Assembly (NCBI GenBank): GCA_007449985.2
Contig: VIIQ02000233.1
Coordinates: 73,582 to 137,581 of the forward strand
Direction: 5' to 3'
Length of the DNA stretch: 64,000 nt
DNA from: Desmodesmus armatus
Taxonomy: Eukaryota; Chlorophyta; Chlorophyceae; Sphaeropleales; Scenedesmaceae
Below are positions 33,401 through 43,848 of this stretch, piece by piece. Below the pieces are notes generated by a model, which worked only from the letters and a program-made list of their open reading frames with translations, had not been told where the DNA came from and searched no databases. Both the position numbers and the translations under genes were made by a program. Every line of letters starts with the position of its first letter. Position 1 is the stretch's first letter.

Positions 33401-33684
33401 TTCGTGTGTTCAGGAATGACCATTACAAGCATTTCCTGGAGAGTGTGCAGGCAGCGGAACACTTGCGTGCACATCATTATTGGGAGCAGGAGCTAAAAAC
33501 AATGTGGCAGCAGATATATGTCCCTGCAGAGCGGTGGAGGTCGTATGCGTGCAACACACCGGTGTTCCACAAGAAGATGGACGATATTGACCACTGGTTC
33601 CTAAGCTCAGGGTGTGATTTTGACAACAATGTTGTGCGGGACCGAGGTCGCTGCACAGTTGATGCCAAGATGCGGTTCTGTTGA
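24188..33684 (+). CDS. Fusion protein: GDP-deoxyhexose-type SDR reductase/epimerase followed by a GT15-like glycosyltransferase
   Basis: Exons: 24188-24524, 24672-24877, 25035-25410, 27182-27259, 27479-28615 and 33380-33684 (stop TGA). All junction phases agree. The first about 130 residues are unrecognised. The SDR part has TGVNGMIG (GxxGxxG), YHFAAQ, GSSTEYG (25312-25332), YGVSK (Tyr-x3-Lys, 25396-25410), TKRDMSDVRET, AYNIGSG and ILDYWRR. This order matches GDP-4-keto-6-deoxymannose reductase/epimerase relatives, which make GDP-rhamnose or GDP-fucose type donors. Without an intron, the fifth exon runs into a second domain with VVVTIYSEHRRSLLKSLP, MMRFDDDISFF (DxD-like, 28349-28366) and, across a 4.76-kb intron, ELYDLRVFRNDHYKHF and HHYWEQELK. 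These recall GT15 (KRE2/MNT1) alpha-mannosyltransferases. A 1-nt deletion-type frame break occurs at about 28403 (DPFK / MANDNIWVGW). The start and any upstream exons are not identified. Confidence 0.72.
25950..26880 (-). mobile_element. Degenerate LINE-type retroelement remnant
   Basis: Within the SDR intron 25411-27181, minus-strand frames carry a coherent but interrupted protein. One segment contains HTGEVLQAFDSWFAQGY and LAAFWLGAHHLK. After a frame change come RSERVYPLCADGVGDEYHM and VFEC, the C-x2-C-...-H-x4-C arrangement typical of the zinc-binding C-terminus of non-LTR retrotransposon proteins. A further segment (about 26039-25950) reads TVTIWQNSRICLDTRKTC. Stops and frame changes show it is dead and older than the LINE at 49935-51690. 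It may be a different lineage. Confidence 0.55.
27386..27430. repeat. (CAA)n microsatellite in an intron
   Basis: About 14-15 CAA/CAG triplets. They give an open poly-Gln reading frame into the following exon. They lie between the donor at 27260 and the acceptor at 27478 and are interpreted as intronic, because the SDR alignment continues across them. Confidence 0.85.
29145..29395. repeat. Dispersed repeat, copy 2 (partner at 10095-10350)
   Basis: It shares ATGCAAGTGCAACCC, TTTTTTGACC, CCCTTCA, CCAGGCTGTAGCCA, AGGCATG and a CACCCCTGA ending with 10095-10350. The 1.1-kb TIR element starts exactly where this repeat stops, suggesting insertion into or next to it. Confidence 0.6.
29396..30508. 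mobile_element. 1.1-kb non-autonomous DNA element with TIRs of about 75 bp
   Basis: The left end AGCGTGACACCAGTGGCATC and the reverse complement of the right end, AGCGTGACACCGGTGGCATC, agree. They continue through the subterminal palindrome GTGGCATCATGCCAC and GAGCCCGCC, giving TIRs of about 75 bp. The interior has no coding frame but includes poly-C (29508-29527) and poly-G (30360-30374) runs and a conserved block (GGTGACCCCCTGGTGGGG, about 29679). Related pieces occur at 35195-36048, 31800-32060 (inverted) and 3215-3300. It lies in the SDR-GT15 intron 28616-33379. A clear target duplication is not visible. Confidence 0.75.
31324..31744. mobile_element. MITE family A, copy 1 (421 bp)
   Basis: The terminal AGGAGTGTGCCGTTACAGT is perfectly repeated in inverted orientation at the right end (ACTGTAACGGCACACTCCT), a 19-bp TIR. 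The interior is rich in ATTACA/TTACAC motifs and non-coding. A second copy lies at 39441-39827. It is inside the SDR-GT15 intron. Confidence 0.85.
31800..32060. mobile_element. Inverted internal fragment of the long-TIR element family
   Basis: Read in reverse complement, this matches the block GGTGACCCCCTGG, GCCAGGCAGG, TGCAGGCCACAGGCACC, GGAGAAcAGGCAGCAG and the TCAGCGAGCGTCGGCGG stretch found at 29679-29925 and 35199-35445. No terminal repeats accompany it. Confidence 0.65.
32088..32603. mobile_element. hAT-like MITE (516 bp) with CAGGGTAGCACG ends
   Basis: The left end CAGGGTAGCACGGCACGTTTT and the reverse-complemented right end CAGGGTAGCACGAAACGGTC form an inverted repeat. It is followed inside by repeated GTTTCAAAACGCGTTCGAAA motifs on both sides. 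Flanks are CACACACA on both sides, which would fit an 8-bp duplication. The flank is simple sequence, so this is not decisive. CAGGG ends and 8-bp duplications are typical of hAT elements. Confidence 0.65.
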
Positions 33685-35190
33685 TTGTGCTCAGCATTTG
33701 CAGAACTGGGTTGGAGACCTGAGTTTCAACAGTTCATGGTGCGTCTACTTTTTGTTGGATCACGCACACGTGTCCATTTAACCGCACACAGGCTTGCAGA
33801 TGTCCAGGAAAGGGCCCGCAACCCAAATTTAATCAAACCAGGAACAATGCTAGCCTCCCTTTCATGCTGAGGTATGGTGTGTCAATTCACCAAGGCGACC
33901 CACATTTCACGCTTCAAAGTTTTGTAACCTGTTCGTGCCTTCGAATTGCCATGGGCCCAACAGTTAAAGCTGTGGTTATCTTGTGACAAAGTCTCATAGA
34001 CTTGCACATCAGGGAGAGTATGTTTGATGGGCGATTTTGCCACATAGATGACATTGCTGACCAGGACGGGGCCAGGTTCACCTGGTAAGTTGGTAATCCC
34101 GCGCTGTAATTCACACTCACTTAACGCCAGGCTAAGCCCTTCTCCAGGCTTGACCCAACCGCGGGAAAAAGGGGTATGGGGCAGCAAAGCTGTCATGAAA
34201 AGATATGTGAATTGCAGTGTCTTGATGCCAATTCACACACGCGTCAGCAAGGGTACGCCTTTTCATGGGTTTTGGGTCAGTGAAAGCAATTCTAACGAAA
34301 CTTGAAAATTGCGCAGAATAATTCTCTGTTTTCAAATGCACCAGAACAAGTGTTATTGTACCGCAGGTGGGGTGTGGGGGAGGGGGGGGGTACTTCTGAC
34401 TTCAGGAGATAACATTTGGAAGAAAATCTTCACATGCACAAGTAGTGGTTAACTAGTTCATCCTATGGACTAGTAGCCAGCTCCAGATGTAAGGCCATGC
34501 TTGGTGGCTGCACAGCTTTCTGGCCCCTTGAATTGAAGCTACTGGCGTTGAATTAGGAAATACATGTCACAAACACACACAACGCAATACTTGCTCCAAA
34601 TGCCGTCGATGCAGTCCCTGGTTTCCTGTCCTAATCGGACTATGTTGGTGTGCCTCATAGACTGCTTGCATGTGACTTGCATGTCCATAGTATGCTGGCT
34701 ATATTGATTAATCCCTGACACACACACATGTGGCGGTGATATGCTTCATAGAACTGCTTGCATGTGACTGATATGTTGCCTACATGCTAGCTGCACTTGT
34801 ATCCTCTCCTCACACCAAGATGTGTGTTTTAGGGGTGCGTAGCAGGCTTCTTGGGTCACGCTCCCCCCTTCCAAAAGAGCACACTGCCTGCATGGACACC
34901 TGCACCTCTTCAATTCCACATCTGGGGATATGTCGGATCTTTGTGGCAACATTGCTCGAACGGGGTGTGCAACAACCAACTTCCAGTCACCACGCACCAT
35001 GTGCAGTGGCAGGGGCCCTTTGTGGTTCGGGCATCCTCGCGTGGTGATACCAAGCTTCGGCTTCGGCAGTTTACTAGGTCTGGAGAGTACCACTATGTGG
35101 TGAAAGATACAGTAATGAGGGCATGACAGCAGTGGCAGCATATGCAGCGGCAGTTCCATCTCCCCTTCCCTCCTTTTTTTATATAGTAAA
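33685..35190. other. Intergenic stretch; one coherent but unrecognised minus-strand ORF (34196-33882)
   Basis: The minus ORF from 34196 to 33882 (104 residues) has ordinary protein composition, with GWVKPGEGLSLALSE, VLVSNVIYVAKSP and NCWAHGNSKARTGYK. I do not recognise it; it could be a fragment of a transposon protein. Just upstream of it, 34235-34320 is a diverged copy of 21640-21725. From 34400 to 35190 I see nothing beyond poly-G at 34379-34390. Confidence 0.3.
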
Positions 35191-35194
35191 ATAA

Positions 35195-36048
35195 TAAGGT
35201 GACCCCCTGGTGGGGACGCGCCAGGCAGGTGCAGGCCACAGGCACCCTGCAGTTTTGGATGGGTAAATTGAGAAAGGTGTTTGCAGAGGCTTGTGGCCAG
35301 TTGGCCGCCCCTGCTGGGAGAAAAGGCAGCAGCACACCCTTTCAGGGGCTTTTTCTCGCAAACGGCTCAATAAAACCCCCTGTCCTCCCCCCTACAACGA
35401 TTTGTTTTGGTAAAATCTATAACTTCAGCGAGCGTCGGCGGCATCAGAGGGCGCCTGTGGATGTAAACAAAAGTGATAACGGTGCATGTGTGAGGGTCAG
35501 CAAAGGACAAGCGGAGCTCAAGAAATATACATCTTGATGTACGATGAATGATGGGCTCACAACTGTCGGCATATGCCGTCGACAGCAAGGCGACAGCATC
35601 CATCTGTTGCTGCATTCGAAGAGGCCACGCGCAGGGAGGCTCCAGCGAACACGCTAAGCACGCAGGATGCTGTAGAAGCTTACTCATAAGATGTTCAGCA
35701 CGGGAGGGGCACAGTGCTGCTGCTCTGTTGGGAGGCTTGAGGAGAACAGAAGTGAAGGAGTGTGGAGGGGGAGTCTGGGTTGGTAGGGGGTAGGAGTCTG
35801 GTTATGTGGGTTACAGGCAAGGACGGTGCATGGGAGTGAGGATGGCAGGTAACAGCAGGAACATGGGTGGACGGTGACAAGGGGCGTGCAGGGACGGTGG
35901 GTGATAGGACTGGGGAGAGGGGGGGGGGGAGAAGGCAGCATCAACAGTTGAAAAGGCGGTTATCGACAACAGGGTTGGACAGGCCGGCTTGGTTACAGAC
36001 ACACCATTGCAACTTGGGGCCGTGGCATCATGCCACGGGTGTCACGCT
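35195..36048. mobile_element. Second copy of the long-TIR element, left end missing
   Basis: From AATAAGGTGACCCCCTGG (about 35191) the sequence follows 29672 onward in order. It ends at GTGGCATCATGCCAC-GGGTGTCACGCT at 36048, the same right terminus. The left TIR is absent and is replaced by T/A-rich sequence, so the copy is truncated or recombined. Confidence 0.7.
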
Positions 36049-37841
36049 ATACTGCTGAATGCACCTGCGGGCCGAGTGGGCGGGTCTGAAGCTGCTGTTC
36101 AAGCGTACCTGTTAAATCTTCGTGTCAGAATGGAAAGGAGGTTTTTCGTTGAAAAGGCGGAGCCTTAGGGCTCCTGCTCCTTTTCAACTACAACCTTGGT
36201 CAGAAGCTAAGGTTTTTCACTGATGATGAATGATGAGTGCAGAACTGCAACAGCACAGTCACCAGGGAGGCTTTGTCAAACTTGAAAGCCTTGCTTGTCA
36301 ACATACTTCACAGGGCAGCACATGCAGTGTGAGATAGACCACAAACAGCGAAAGGCTGGGAACCCCGCTGTTCACCTTGTCCATGCTCACACTGGCAGTT
36401 TGCAATTATTGCCTGCTTGTGATGTCAGCAGCGAGCAGTGTGTGTGTGTGGGGGGGGGGGGACTGCTCAGCATGTACAGTGGAGTGAAGTTCTAATCTGT
36501 AGCACCACATGTAGGTGGATGTGCGGGGGAGGGGGGGGGCCTGTAGCGACAACTTGAAACACATTGCGAGCAGAGTTGTACTTGTTTCTAACTTATCAAA
36601 TCAATTGGTGACATCTCTACTGTCATCAGCTACAGCTACAGCAGTTTTGCCTGACAATGCTGGCCATTCATTGCACCTGGAACCACCAGGGTTACAGGGT
36701 GCACTGTATCAACACCAAGTCATCATACTATTGACCGCTCTCCATCCCAACGCACCAGCGTCAGCTCCTGCAAGGCAGAGCAGCTGGCAGCTGTATTGGC
36801 GGCGCTTATATGGCAATCTGTGCTGCCTCTACAGTCTTACCAACATAAGTATTGCAGCAGCCCTGCTTGCCTCTCCATGGAACTGCACAGCACCCTTACA
36901 GATCTTCTGTCCCATGTATTCCCACCAACAGCAATCCCAGCAAACTGTGCGCTGTTATCTTGTCTCAAAGTCCCCCACCCCATCCCGAGTCCTTCTTAGG
37001 CTGCCTCAAGGCCATCTTTGCCCCAGTGCTGCCCCAGGTATGAGTCAGTCCCTACCTCTGCCGCCCCCATATGCGGTGCATGCAAGCACCCTCTCTTTCA
37101 ACGCACCACCCTTCCAGACGCTGCCTGCAATCAATTGCACCTGCTTCCTGCCATGCCAATAGTCACCAAGACTCTCCTTGTAGTGCTTCAGGTGTGCTGA
37201 TCGCAGTAACCGTTTACATATGCACACAACACAGTGCTTTTGCCTTTCAACAGTCAAGCTGCATGCTGTCCATTCCTGTCTACAGTACTTGCAGGCTGTG
37301 CTGAACCGTCAAGTGAGTTGGCAATGGGTGCTAGTTCACTCCATTGTGGACAGTCTGGGGATGCTGGAACACAGCTGCTCCTTCTGTACATCCGACCATA
37401 TAGGTTAGCACCTGGAACAGTCACCGCTGTCCAGCAGATAAGGGATTCGCGTACAGGGCCCCGTTGCGCAGCGTAAAGACACATATAATTATCGATTAAC
37501 CTGAGAACATTATTTTTGATACCCTTTGGTGCTGGCGTGACTGTCATAATTTGGCTTGAACCTGCCAAACCACCAAGTCCCCCAGCCACACTGTAAAAGT
37601 CATGGCACAGACATGTTAGTCACCAGCAGTGCCGTGAGATGATGCTCCACATGATGCACGACCCATGACGTTGGCCTGCCTATAGGCAAGGCCGTTTGCT
37701 ATGCTCCGTGTTAGCGTCTCACCTTTTGTCACTCTCGCTGTATCTTTTCGACCCAGCAACCCCCTCACAAACTCGCTGCATTTTCAGAATCTGTAGTTCA
37801 TAAGCTACCGATCGGTAGTCATTTGGCCTCGAAAAGCCACA
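36049..37841. other. Non-coding stretch, no recognisable gene
   Basis: A 215-codon plus-strand ORF at 36515-37162 is rich in Ser, Leu, Pro and Cys and shows no domain, splice or codon pattern of a gene; I regard it as chance. GGCGGAGCCTTAGGGCTCC near 36155 is a weak hairpin. Nothing else stands out. Confidence 0.4.
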
Positions 37842-38109
37842 GGGTAGGGATTAGTTGAAAGTGACACAGCGAGTTCTTCTAGCAGGGGGGAGGGCCGCGG
37901 GCATTGCTCACATCATGCCCTAGGGGGTGGGGCTTGGGGCATTTTTGGAAGCTTTGGGGGTCAAAATCCGTTGAAAACAGGGCATTTGGGCCGCCAGGAG
38001 GGGCAGGGGCATTAGAGCGTGGGCCCTGGTGGCAATGCCCCCAGGGGTAGGGGCATTCGCAGAGCCCTGATAGAAGAACTCCCGTGTCACTTTCAACTAA
38101 TCCCTACCC
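37842..38109. mobile_element. MITE family B, full copy (268 bp)
   Basis: The ends GGGTAGGGATTAGTTGAAAG (left) and its reverse complement (right, ending TACCC at 38109) extend inward through GTGACAC and GAGTTCTTCTA, giving TIRs of about 39 bp with few mismatches. The interior has repeated GGGGCATT blocks. No coding frame. Other copies are at 3608, 6411, 40158 and 55912. Confidence 0.9.
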
Positions 38110-38602
38110 ACAGTCGTGTGCCACGCTTCGCTGTTATGACCTCACCCTTCCCTCACTTTCGCTCTGTGTGTTCTAGTCAGCGATCCCCTCACAAACAAGC
38201 ACCATATTTGGAATCAGCATCGCAAAAGCTACCGATTGATAGTCGGTTGGCCCCGTACAGCAACACTCCTCTGAGGGGGCACGCTTCCGCTCAACAGTGC
38301 TGACGTCGCCTGGTGCGGAGGCACGCAGGATGTTTAGACCAGCAGATGTGCCACAAATAGATTCGTATGGTTGTTTTGCATCAATCGCGCCATACTGCAA
38401 GCTTGATGGCCATGCTGCGAGCGTAACGGCTGCCATCATGAACTATCAGAACTATCTAACAGATCGTGCACGTGGTGCATTCAGCTCAAGAGTGGCAGTC
38501 CAAACGCTGAAATCGAATGCTGCCGCCTCTACATAGACGCACTGTCTACTGCTACTGTTGGATCCATCCCCGAGGGCCGTTCGTGTAACGGGCATAAGAG
38601 GA

Positions 38603-38626
38603 CCCCCCCCCCCCCCCCCCCCCCCC
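38603..38626. repeat. Poly-C tract (24 bp)
   Basis: An uninterrupted C run followed by C-rich sequence to 38660. Similar runs at 3562, 10031, 15981, 29508, 30360, 52380 and 60870 make this a signature of the genome. Length calls in such runs may be unreliable. Confidence 0.9.
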
Positions 38627-38659
38627 AACCCCTCACCCCCCCACCCCACCCCCCGCCTC

Positions 38660-39440
38660 TCCCCTTCCCATGCACCAGGGTACCTGCACTGTTCGATGGC
38701 CTCATGGGGACTACAAAGATGCATCACTGACTTAAGTCAAGCGTGTGGCCTCAGCAGTGAAGATTTTGATACAAACTCGGGGTGCTAGATGGACTGTTGG
38801 ACCCCCCCCCAGCAAGTTGCACCCTGACAGTACTCAACTTACACGAGCAGGGCAGCACATATTTTCGCTTTCAATACACAACAACAGGGGTATAATTAGA
38901 AGCCTTACCGGCCCTGCACAACTAGCCATGTCACAATATATACCCAATTTGTCTACAGCCTGCTTCATCTCGTTCTGACACAGACAATTTGCTACACATA
39001 GCACAGGCCAAGCATAGACCTGTGAATGAGGCAGGCCTACTCGACGACAGACGAGCTTGTTTCTTATGTGGTTGTGCGTGAGCCGTAACGATTGCAAGTC
39101 AGCCCCTTCCATGCACGTTAACGGTCACAACATGCAAACGGTCACAGCATCAGCCAGCGCAATCTGCGCTCATATTCTCCAATACGTTTAGATTAACGTT
39201 TGCGCTACGATTGATTGCTGCATGAGCTACAGACAACGGGCCATGACGCCACCGGACCCCCTCCAGGCCTAACAAACAGCGTTTCTGCCAGTGCCGCTAC
39301 CAGAGCAGCCTGCAGGCTCTGCCGACCACCCCATAAATTGGTTTGCATCGTTGAAAGTCCTGCATTTACCGCAGACGCTGCAGAGCCCTGTACAGGAAGA
39401 GTGAACGGTCACTCAAGAGTTGGGGTCATTAAATGCACAG
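38660..39440. other. Intergenic, nothing recognisable
   Basis: Short ORFs only. No repeat or hairpin of note between the poly-C region and the MITE at 39441. Confidence 0.4.
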
Positions 39441-39827
39441 GGGTGTGCCGTTACAGTTACACACTTTACATTACACGTAATTACAGTGTAATTACAGTGT
39501 AATTTACAAGGCCCTGAACAGTGTGTAAGCAGTGTAAGGCAGTTGCACAGCGGTGTTACAGTGCCTGAAGCAGGTTTTGAGCATGTAGAGTGGTTATAGA
39601 CATGCGCAACATAATGTTGACGTATATGGATGCATCATGCATGGCATGCAGCCCTCCTGCAGAAGGTCTGGGCACCCGGGCCAGGGGTGATCAGTGGCCT
39701 GCCAGGTGCTGTCCTGTGCCAGCCTGTGGCGTCAGTCTTACAGTGTAATCTTACCGTAATCTTACAGAAATTGTAATTACATGTAATTACATTACACCGA
39801 CCCCGATTACACTGTAACGGCACACCC
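39441..39827. mobile_element. MITE family A, copy 2 (387 bp)
   Basis: The ends GGGTGTGCCGTTACAGT and ACTGTAACGGCACACCC form a perfect 17-bp TIR. The interior aligns with 31324-31744, sharing CAAGGCCC, AACAGTGTGTAAGCAGTGTAA, GTTTTGAGCATGTAGAGTGG, GTATATGGATGCATCA and GCACCCGGGCCAGGGGTGAT. The two copies are about 85-90% alike by eye. Confidence 0.85.
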
Positions 39828-40157
39828 ATGGGTCATTTTTGCGGGGGTCATTTTTGCGCAAGTGTGAGACATGCAACCTAGGTGGAAGTCGCCCCTGGGG
39901 GGCTCCGCCAAAAAGGTGCCGGCTGTGAGGGGCTGAGTGAGTCAGTACTGGGCTGTGACCTTGGCCGTGATCTGGTGGCAGCAGTAATGCTAGCAGCATT
40001 GCGCCTGCAGCACGGCGCGTTCGCGGAAACAACCACTCGGTTTGTCTGTGAGCAAGCAGATTCTACAGCCCGGTGCCTCCTTTCAAAAATCAAAGAGGTC
40101 TGCAAAGCAATGGGACCCTCCACCGACCCACAAAATAAATGTCTGACATGGTTTTTG

Positions 40158-40336
40158 GGTAGGGCTTAGTTGAAATTGACACAGGGAGTTCTTCTAGCAG
40201 GGGGGAGGGCCGGGGCATTGCTCACATCATGCCGTAAGGGGTGGGGCTTGGGGCATTTTCGAAAGCTTTGGGGGTCCAAATCCTTTGAAAACAGGGCATT
40301 TTCGGCCGCCCTGTGTCACTTTCAACAATCCCTTGC
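40158..40336. mobile_element. MITE family B, internally deleted copy (about 179 bp)
   Basis: The left end GGGTAGGGCTTAGTTGAAAT and interior follow family B to GGGCATTTTCGGCCGCC. The sequence then jumps directly to the right end CTGTGTCACTTTCAACAATCCC, so about 90 bp of the right half is deleted. Confidence 0.8.
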
Positions 40337-41612
40337 CTGAGTGCGGTTCACAGGGGGTGTCACAAAATATGCGTCAGCAAGGAAAGTTGCACCATGCAAG
40401 TTGCACGGACGGCAAAAACGATCTATAAAGAGTTACCGTCACGGTTGCTATCAAAGCATCCTTTTTTGAGATTCAAAGCGGCCTGAGAGCCAGCGGCTGG
40501 TCAGACAAGGTTTTTCGATTCCTTGTCAGCCCCTTTCAGCTGAAACAATTCTATACAAGTTTTTCTCCAGCATCCAAAACCCCAATTTCCCCACTCAACT
40601 GGTCCAACAACTGGCTGCAGACGGCCAGCTGGTGGGTTGTGCCCATGGTGGGAAATCCATTCATGGATTTCAAGTAATGTCGAGCGGTGGTAAAATGTTG
40701 TGGCGCCAGCAATGGCCTACAGTGGCTAACATTGGTCATGGCTGTTTGACTTCCACTGGAAAGTGGTGTTGCAAGTGGAGGTCATATATCTTGCTCATGC
40801 ATGCATAAAGAAAGTCATACACGGACCACTGACGCGGACTCCATGGCATTGGGGTGCGGAAGCAAGCAATTGCAATAGCAATAGCCGCATCATTCATGTT
40901 CGACAGCAGCGATCAGCAAGTCTGGAGACATCTATCCACCAACCCCACAGAGCAACACAATAGAGGAGAATTAGACTGGTAAGCCTCTCAGATTAGCATC
41001 TTGTCGTTTCCCTGCATACAGCTTCAACCACTAATCCGGTGAGATATTCGATATCAGTGCATCACATTTACGCCTAAGCAGCTCTTATATGCCCCAGTGT
41101 CCCTCGCCACTGCCCAACTGATCACCACAACTGATCTGTGATCGATTAGTGTCTGGGTACTCGCACACTATGGCTGACCATTGTAAGTCGTTTTGATACT
41201 TTTTTTATTGATGGCAACAAGTTTGACATGCACCAGGCCCTATCAGGCAAACATATGGCGCGTTCTGCTACCCATCGATGAACAGCCCATGTCGCCTGAG
41301 GCCGATTAGTCACCGTTTGGGGATGATAAGGCATGGATTAGATTGTTTGTAGGTGTGAAAAAGGGATTATCAGACACTTGATCAAGGTGCCCCCCTTAGC
41401 CAGACTTTCATTTCTGGGTTTAGGGTTTAGGGTTTAAGGGTTTAAAATGTCTCAACCCTGAACCCTAACCTTCAGCCCAAAACCCTTAAGCCCATTGGAC
41501 AGTAACAAGCACAGAGTAGTCAAACAAGCAAGACTTCAGCGTGCAGGCCTGCCATAGCCGGTGGTATGACGCAAACCAGCAAAGCAACCAACTTGCACAC
41601 TGCAGGCGTTGA
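40337..41612. other. Non-coding stretch with a telomere-like tract at 41415-41475
   Basis: TTTAGGGTTTAGGGTTTAAGGG at about 41419-41440 is followed by CCCTGAACCCTAACC on the opposite sense, an imperfect interstitial telomere-type repeat. No gene was recognised. Confidence 0.6.
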
Positions 41613-42322
41613 GCCAGGGGGGGGGGCAGTCTGGGTGCTGGACAGCACCACGTCGGACCTTGCCCTGAAAATTTCAGGGTGTATTATATGCAATAACAGC
41701 TTTAATTTAACCTAAATTGCAGGAAATCTGAGGGGGTTTATGCAGGGGGGGTGGGGGGGTGATCTGGGCCTGTTTCACTTTTCTGCACAGGGTTCAGTAA
41801 CTTTTCTGTCAGCAGTCCGATAAAGGCTGTATGCGGCTCATGTCAAAGCTTAAATCATATGCTATCGATTGCTGCCCTTTTTGTGCCTTCACAATACCTA
41901 TCAGGCTACCATGAGGGCCCAGAAGGGCAGCAGCACAGCGGCGGTTGACTGCTGGTTGAGGGGATTGGCCCAGTGTGTTGGTGCTGCTTATTGTGAAACA
42001 TCAGCGTGGTGTGGGTATGTCCTAAAGTAATATAGACAGCTCATTCCAGTGCTGTTCAGCACTCTCGGGCCCCTTCCAGAACGAACAATGCAATGATCGA
42101 TGTGTGATCAAATTTCAAAGTTCAGACCTCAGAAAAGCTTGCAGCACGCTTTAAAGAGTGCGTAAGCTTCAATAAATACATATATAAACTATTTGAACCA
42201 TCCCCTGGCCTCGGAACGCAGGTTTACGGGGGATGGGGGGGGGGTGGGGGGGGTGTCTGGCCCTGTTTCCACTTTTCTGTCGTGGTGTCCGGCACTTTCC
42301 TGCACGCCCCCCCCTTGGTTGA
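41613..42322. repeat. Long direct repeat, copy 1 (about 710 bp)
   Basis: It begins GGGGCAGTCTGGGTGCTGG and includes GGAAATCTGAGGGGGTTTA, CATCATATGCTAT-type and GGCGGTTGACTGCTGGTTG blocks. It ends with CCTCGGAACGCAGG, a poly-G run, CACTTTTCTGTC and GTGTCCGGCACTTTCCTGCA. The order is the same as 43849-44608, with about 85% likeness by eye. Confidence 0.8.
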
Positions 42323-42628
42323 ACTGCTGTTTTTTTTTTGTTAACACCTAATAAAAAAAATTTTTCTCGGAAGTCTTGAGCAGTTGACTCCCGAGGTATG
42401 ACACAATGACCTAAGAGTCCAGTCATCCGTTTGTCAGGCGAGACTTCAGTCCTCTCTAGAGCGATAATCAACTGTTTGAGACGTTACTCTTAACCCTGAA
42501 GGAGGCGTTTGGGCAGCTGGTGGGCCAGTGGACAGCCTGTGTGCTTCGCACCATGCAACAGCAGCAAGGTCGCATATGCGGAGGTGTCGCTATTGGGGGC
42601 CCAACGACTGTCAATTGGTAGCTTTTTT

Positions 42629-42823
42629 GTGAGACAGTGCCCGGAACCGGGGAGGTAGCAAGATTTCCTGTGGAGACACTGGGAACACACAAAGGTAGCT
42701 TTTTTGGGGGAAGAAAATGTTACACGCAGACACGTTCGCCACACATCAATGGCATTGCCTGCCAGGGTTGAACCGGTTGAAACACTAAGGTGGGGAAAAA
42801 CCCCGATCCCCGTCAGTGGTTTG
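42629..42823 (-). mobile_element. Two juxtaposed LINE-related fragments
   Basis: Positions 42629-42696 (TGTGAGACAGTGCCCGGAAC onward) are identical to 60000-60068. On the minus strand they read CSQCLHRKSCYLPGSG. Positions 42710-42823 are identical or nearly so to the LINE 3' segment at 49936-50053 and 12972-13093 (GGAAGAAAATGTTACACGCA to CCCCGTCAGTGGTTTG). The LINE match stops abruptly at 42823. Confidence 0.75.
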
Positions 42824-43720
42824 TAAGGATTCTGTTTTTGCCGTCTGTTTTGAAGGGGAAGGCTGGACCGGCAAGAGGTTGGCCAAAAATGTTATTGGAA
42901 GTCGTGCGGTCGCAGCGCATGGGAAACGGCCTTGCCATATATGGCAGGCCAATGGAAGCGGTTCGAGGGCAAGTAAAAATCGATTAGGACATTTTTGATT
43001 TTATTTTGATGATGATCTTTCGGTTTAATTAAAATGTCAGATTGAGGTTTGGAGTTGTTTTCAGAAAGTCGGCTATTTTGGCCAACCAGTGTATTATTCC
43101 CGTTAGCAGGCCATGGACACAGCTGCAGCTAGCATGCCCCCGAAGGGGGTGCAGCCACCCCAGGATCACTCAGGGTATCACAAAGCATACACAGAAAAAA
43201 CATAGCACAGACTGCTACTTTCGCCCTCTGAGCCTCACGAACTCAAGGTTTTCGTCAAGGACCCAGCGGCCTTCTCAGCCCCCTAAAATGCTTCTGCTAA
43301 GACACAGATTGCTGCTGTATTTTTTGTTTCGTGCAAGACGTATTCCTGTGGAAGTTAACGACTTGCTCCTTGAGACGGATGTTGCCTCTGGTGGAGGGTT
43401 CCAAAGCAGAGAAGCCGCACTGCACACCAACAGCAAAGTTCGTCGCTGTCAGAGGCCACATGAGTACCAACCTGTGCCTGATGCACTATTGAGTTCCACC
43501 AAAATAATTGTGTGCGGCGGCGTAAATATTAAAAATAAAAATAGCTGGATAGACACAACAGCGGTGATGACCAGGTCTCGCTCGTCAGACTGTCTCAGGG
43601 GCCTTCGGTGAATATCAGCGCAGCCAGGAATTTTTTTCGTTACAAGAGGGTAAAACAGCAAGATCCACGTTCAAACCACTGAACGGGGGGCCCCTGACTC
43701 GTTCTTCCTCGTTGATCTCC

Positions 43721-43745
43721 AACGAAGCGCCCTCGGCGCTTCGTT
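43721..43745. other. Perfect 11-bp stem-loop
   Basis: AACGAAGCGCC-CTC-GGCGCTTCGTT. Flanking sequence is unremarkable. It may be a remnant of an inverted repeat or a transcript hairpin. Confidence 0.6.
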
Positions 43746-43848
43746 CAAAAACGGCCTCCCAGCCCCTTTTTTTGTTGCATCAAAGAAGCTGCGAGCCCTG
43801 GACCAGGGGGCAGTCACCCTGTCACCTGAGGGAGTTCTTTCAGTTGGC

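Noticed and set aside
36515..37162. 215-codon plus-strand ORF
   Set aside because: No domain, signal or splice context, and biased Leu/Ser/Pro/Cys composition; probably a chance open frame.
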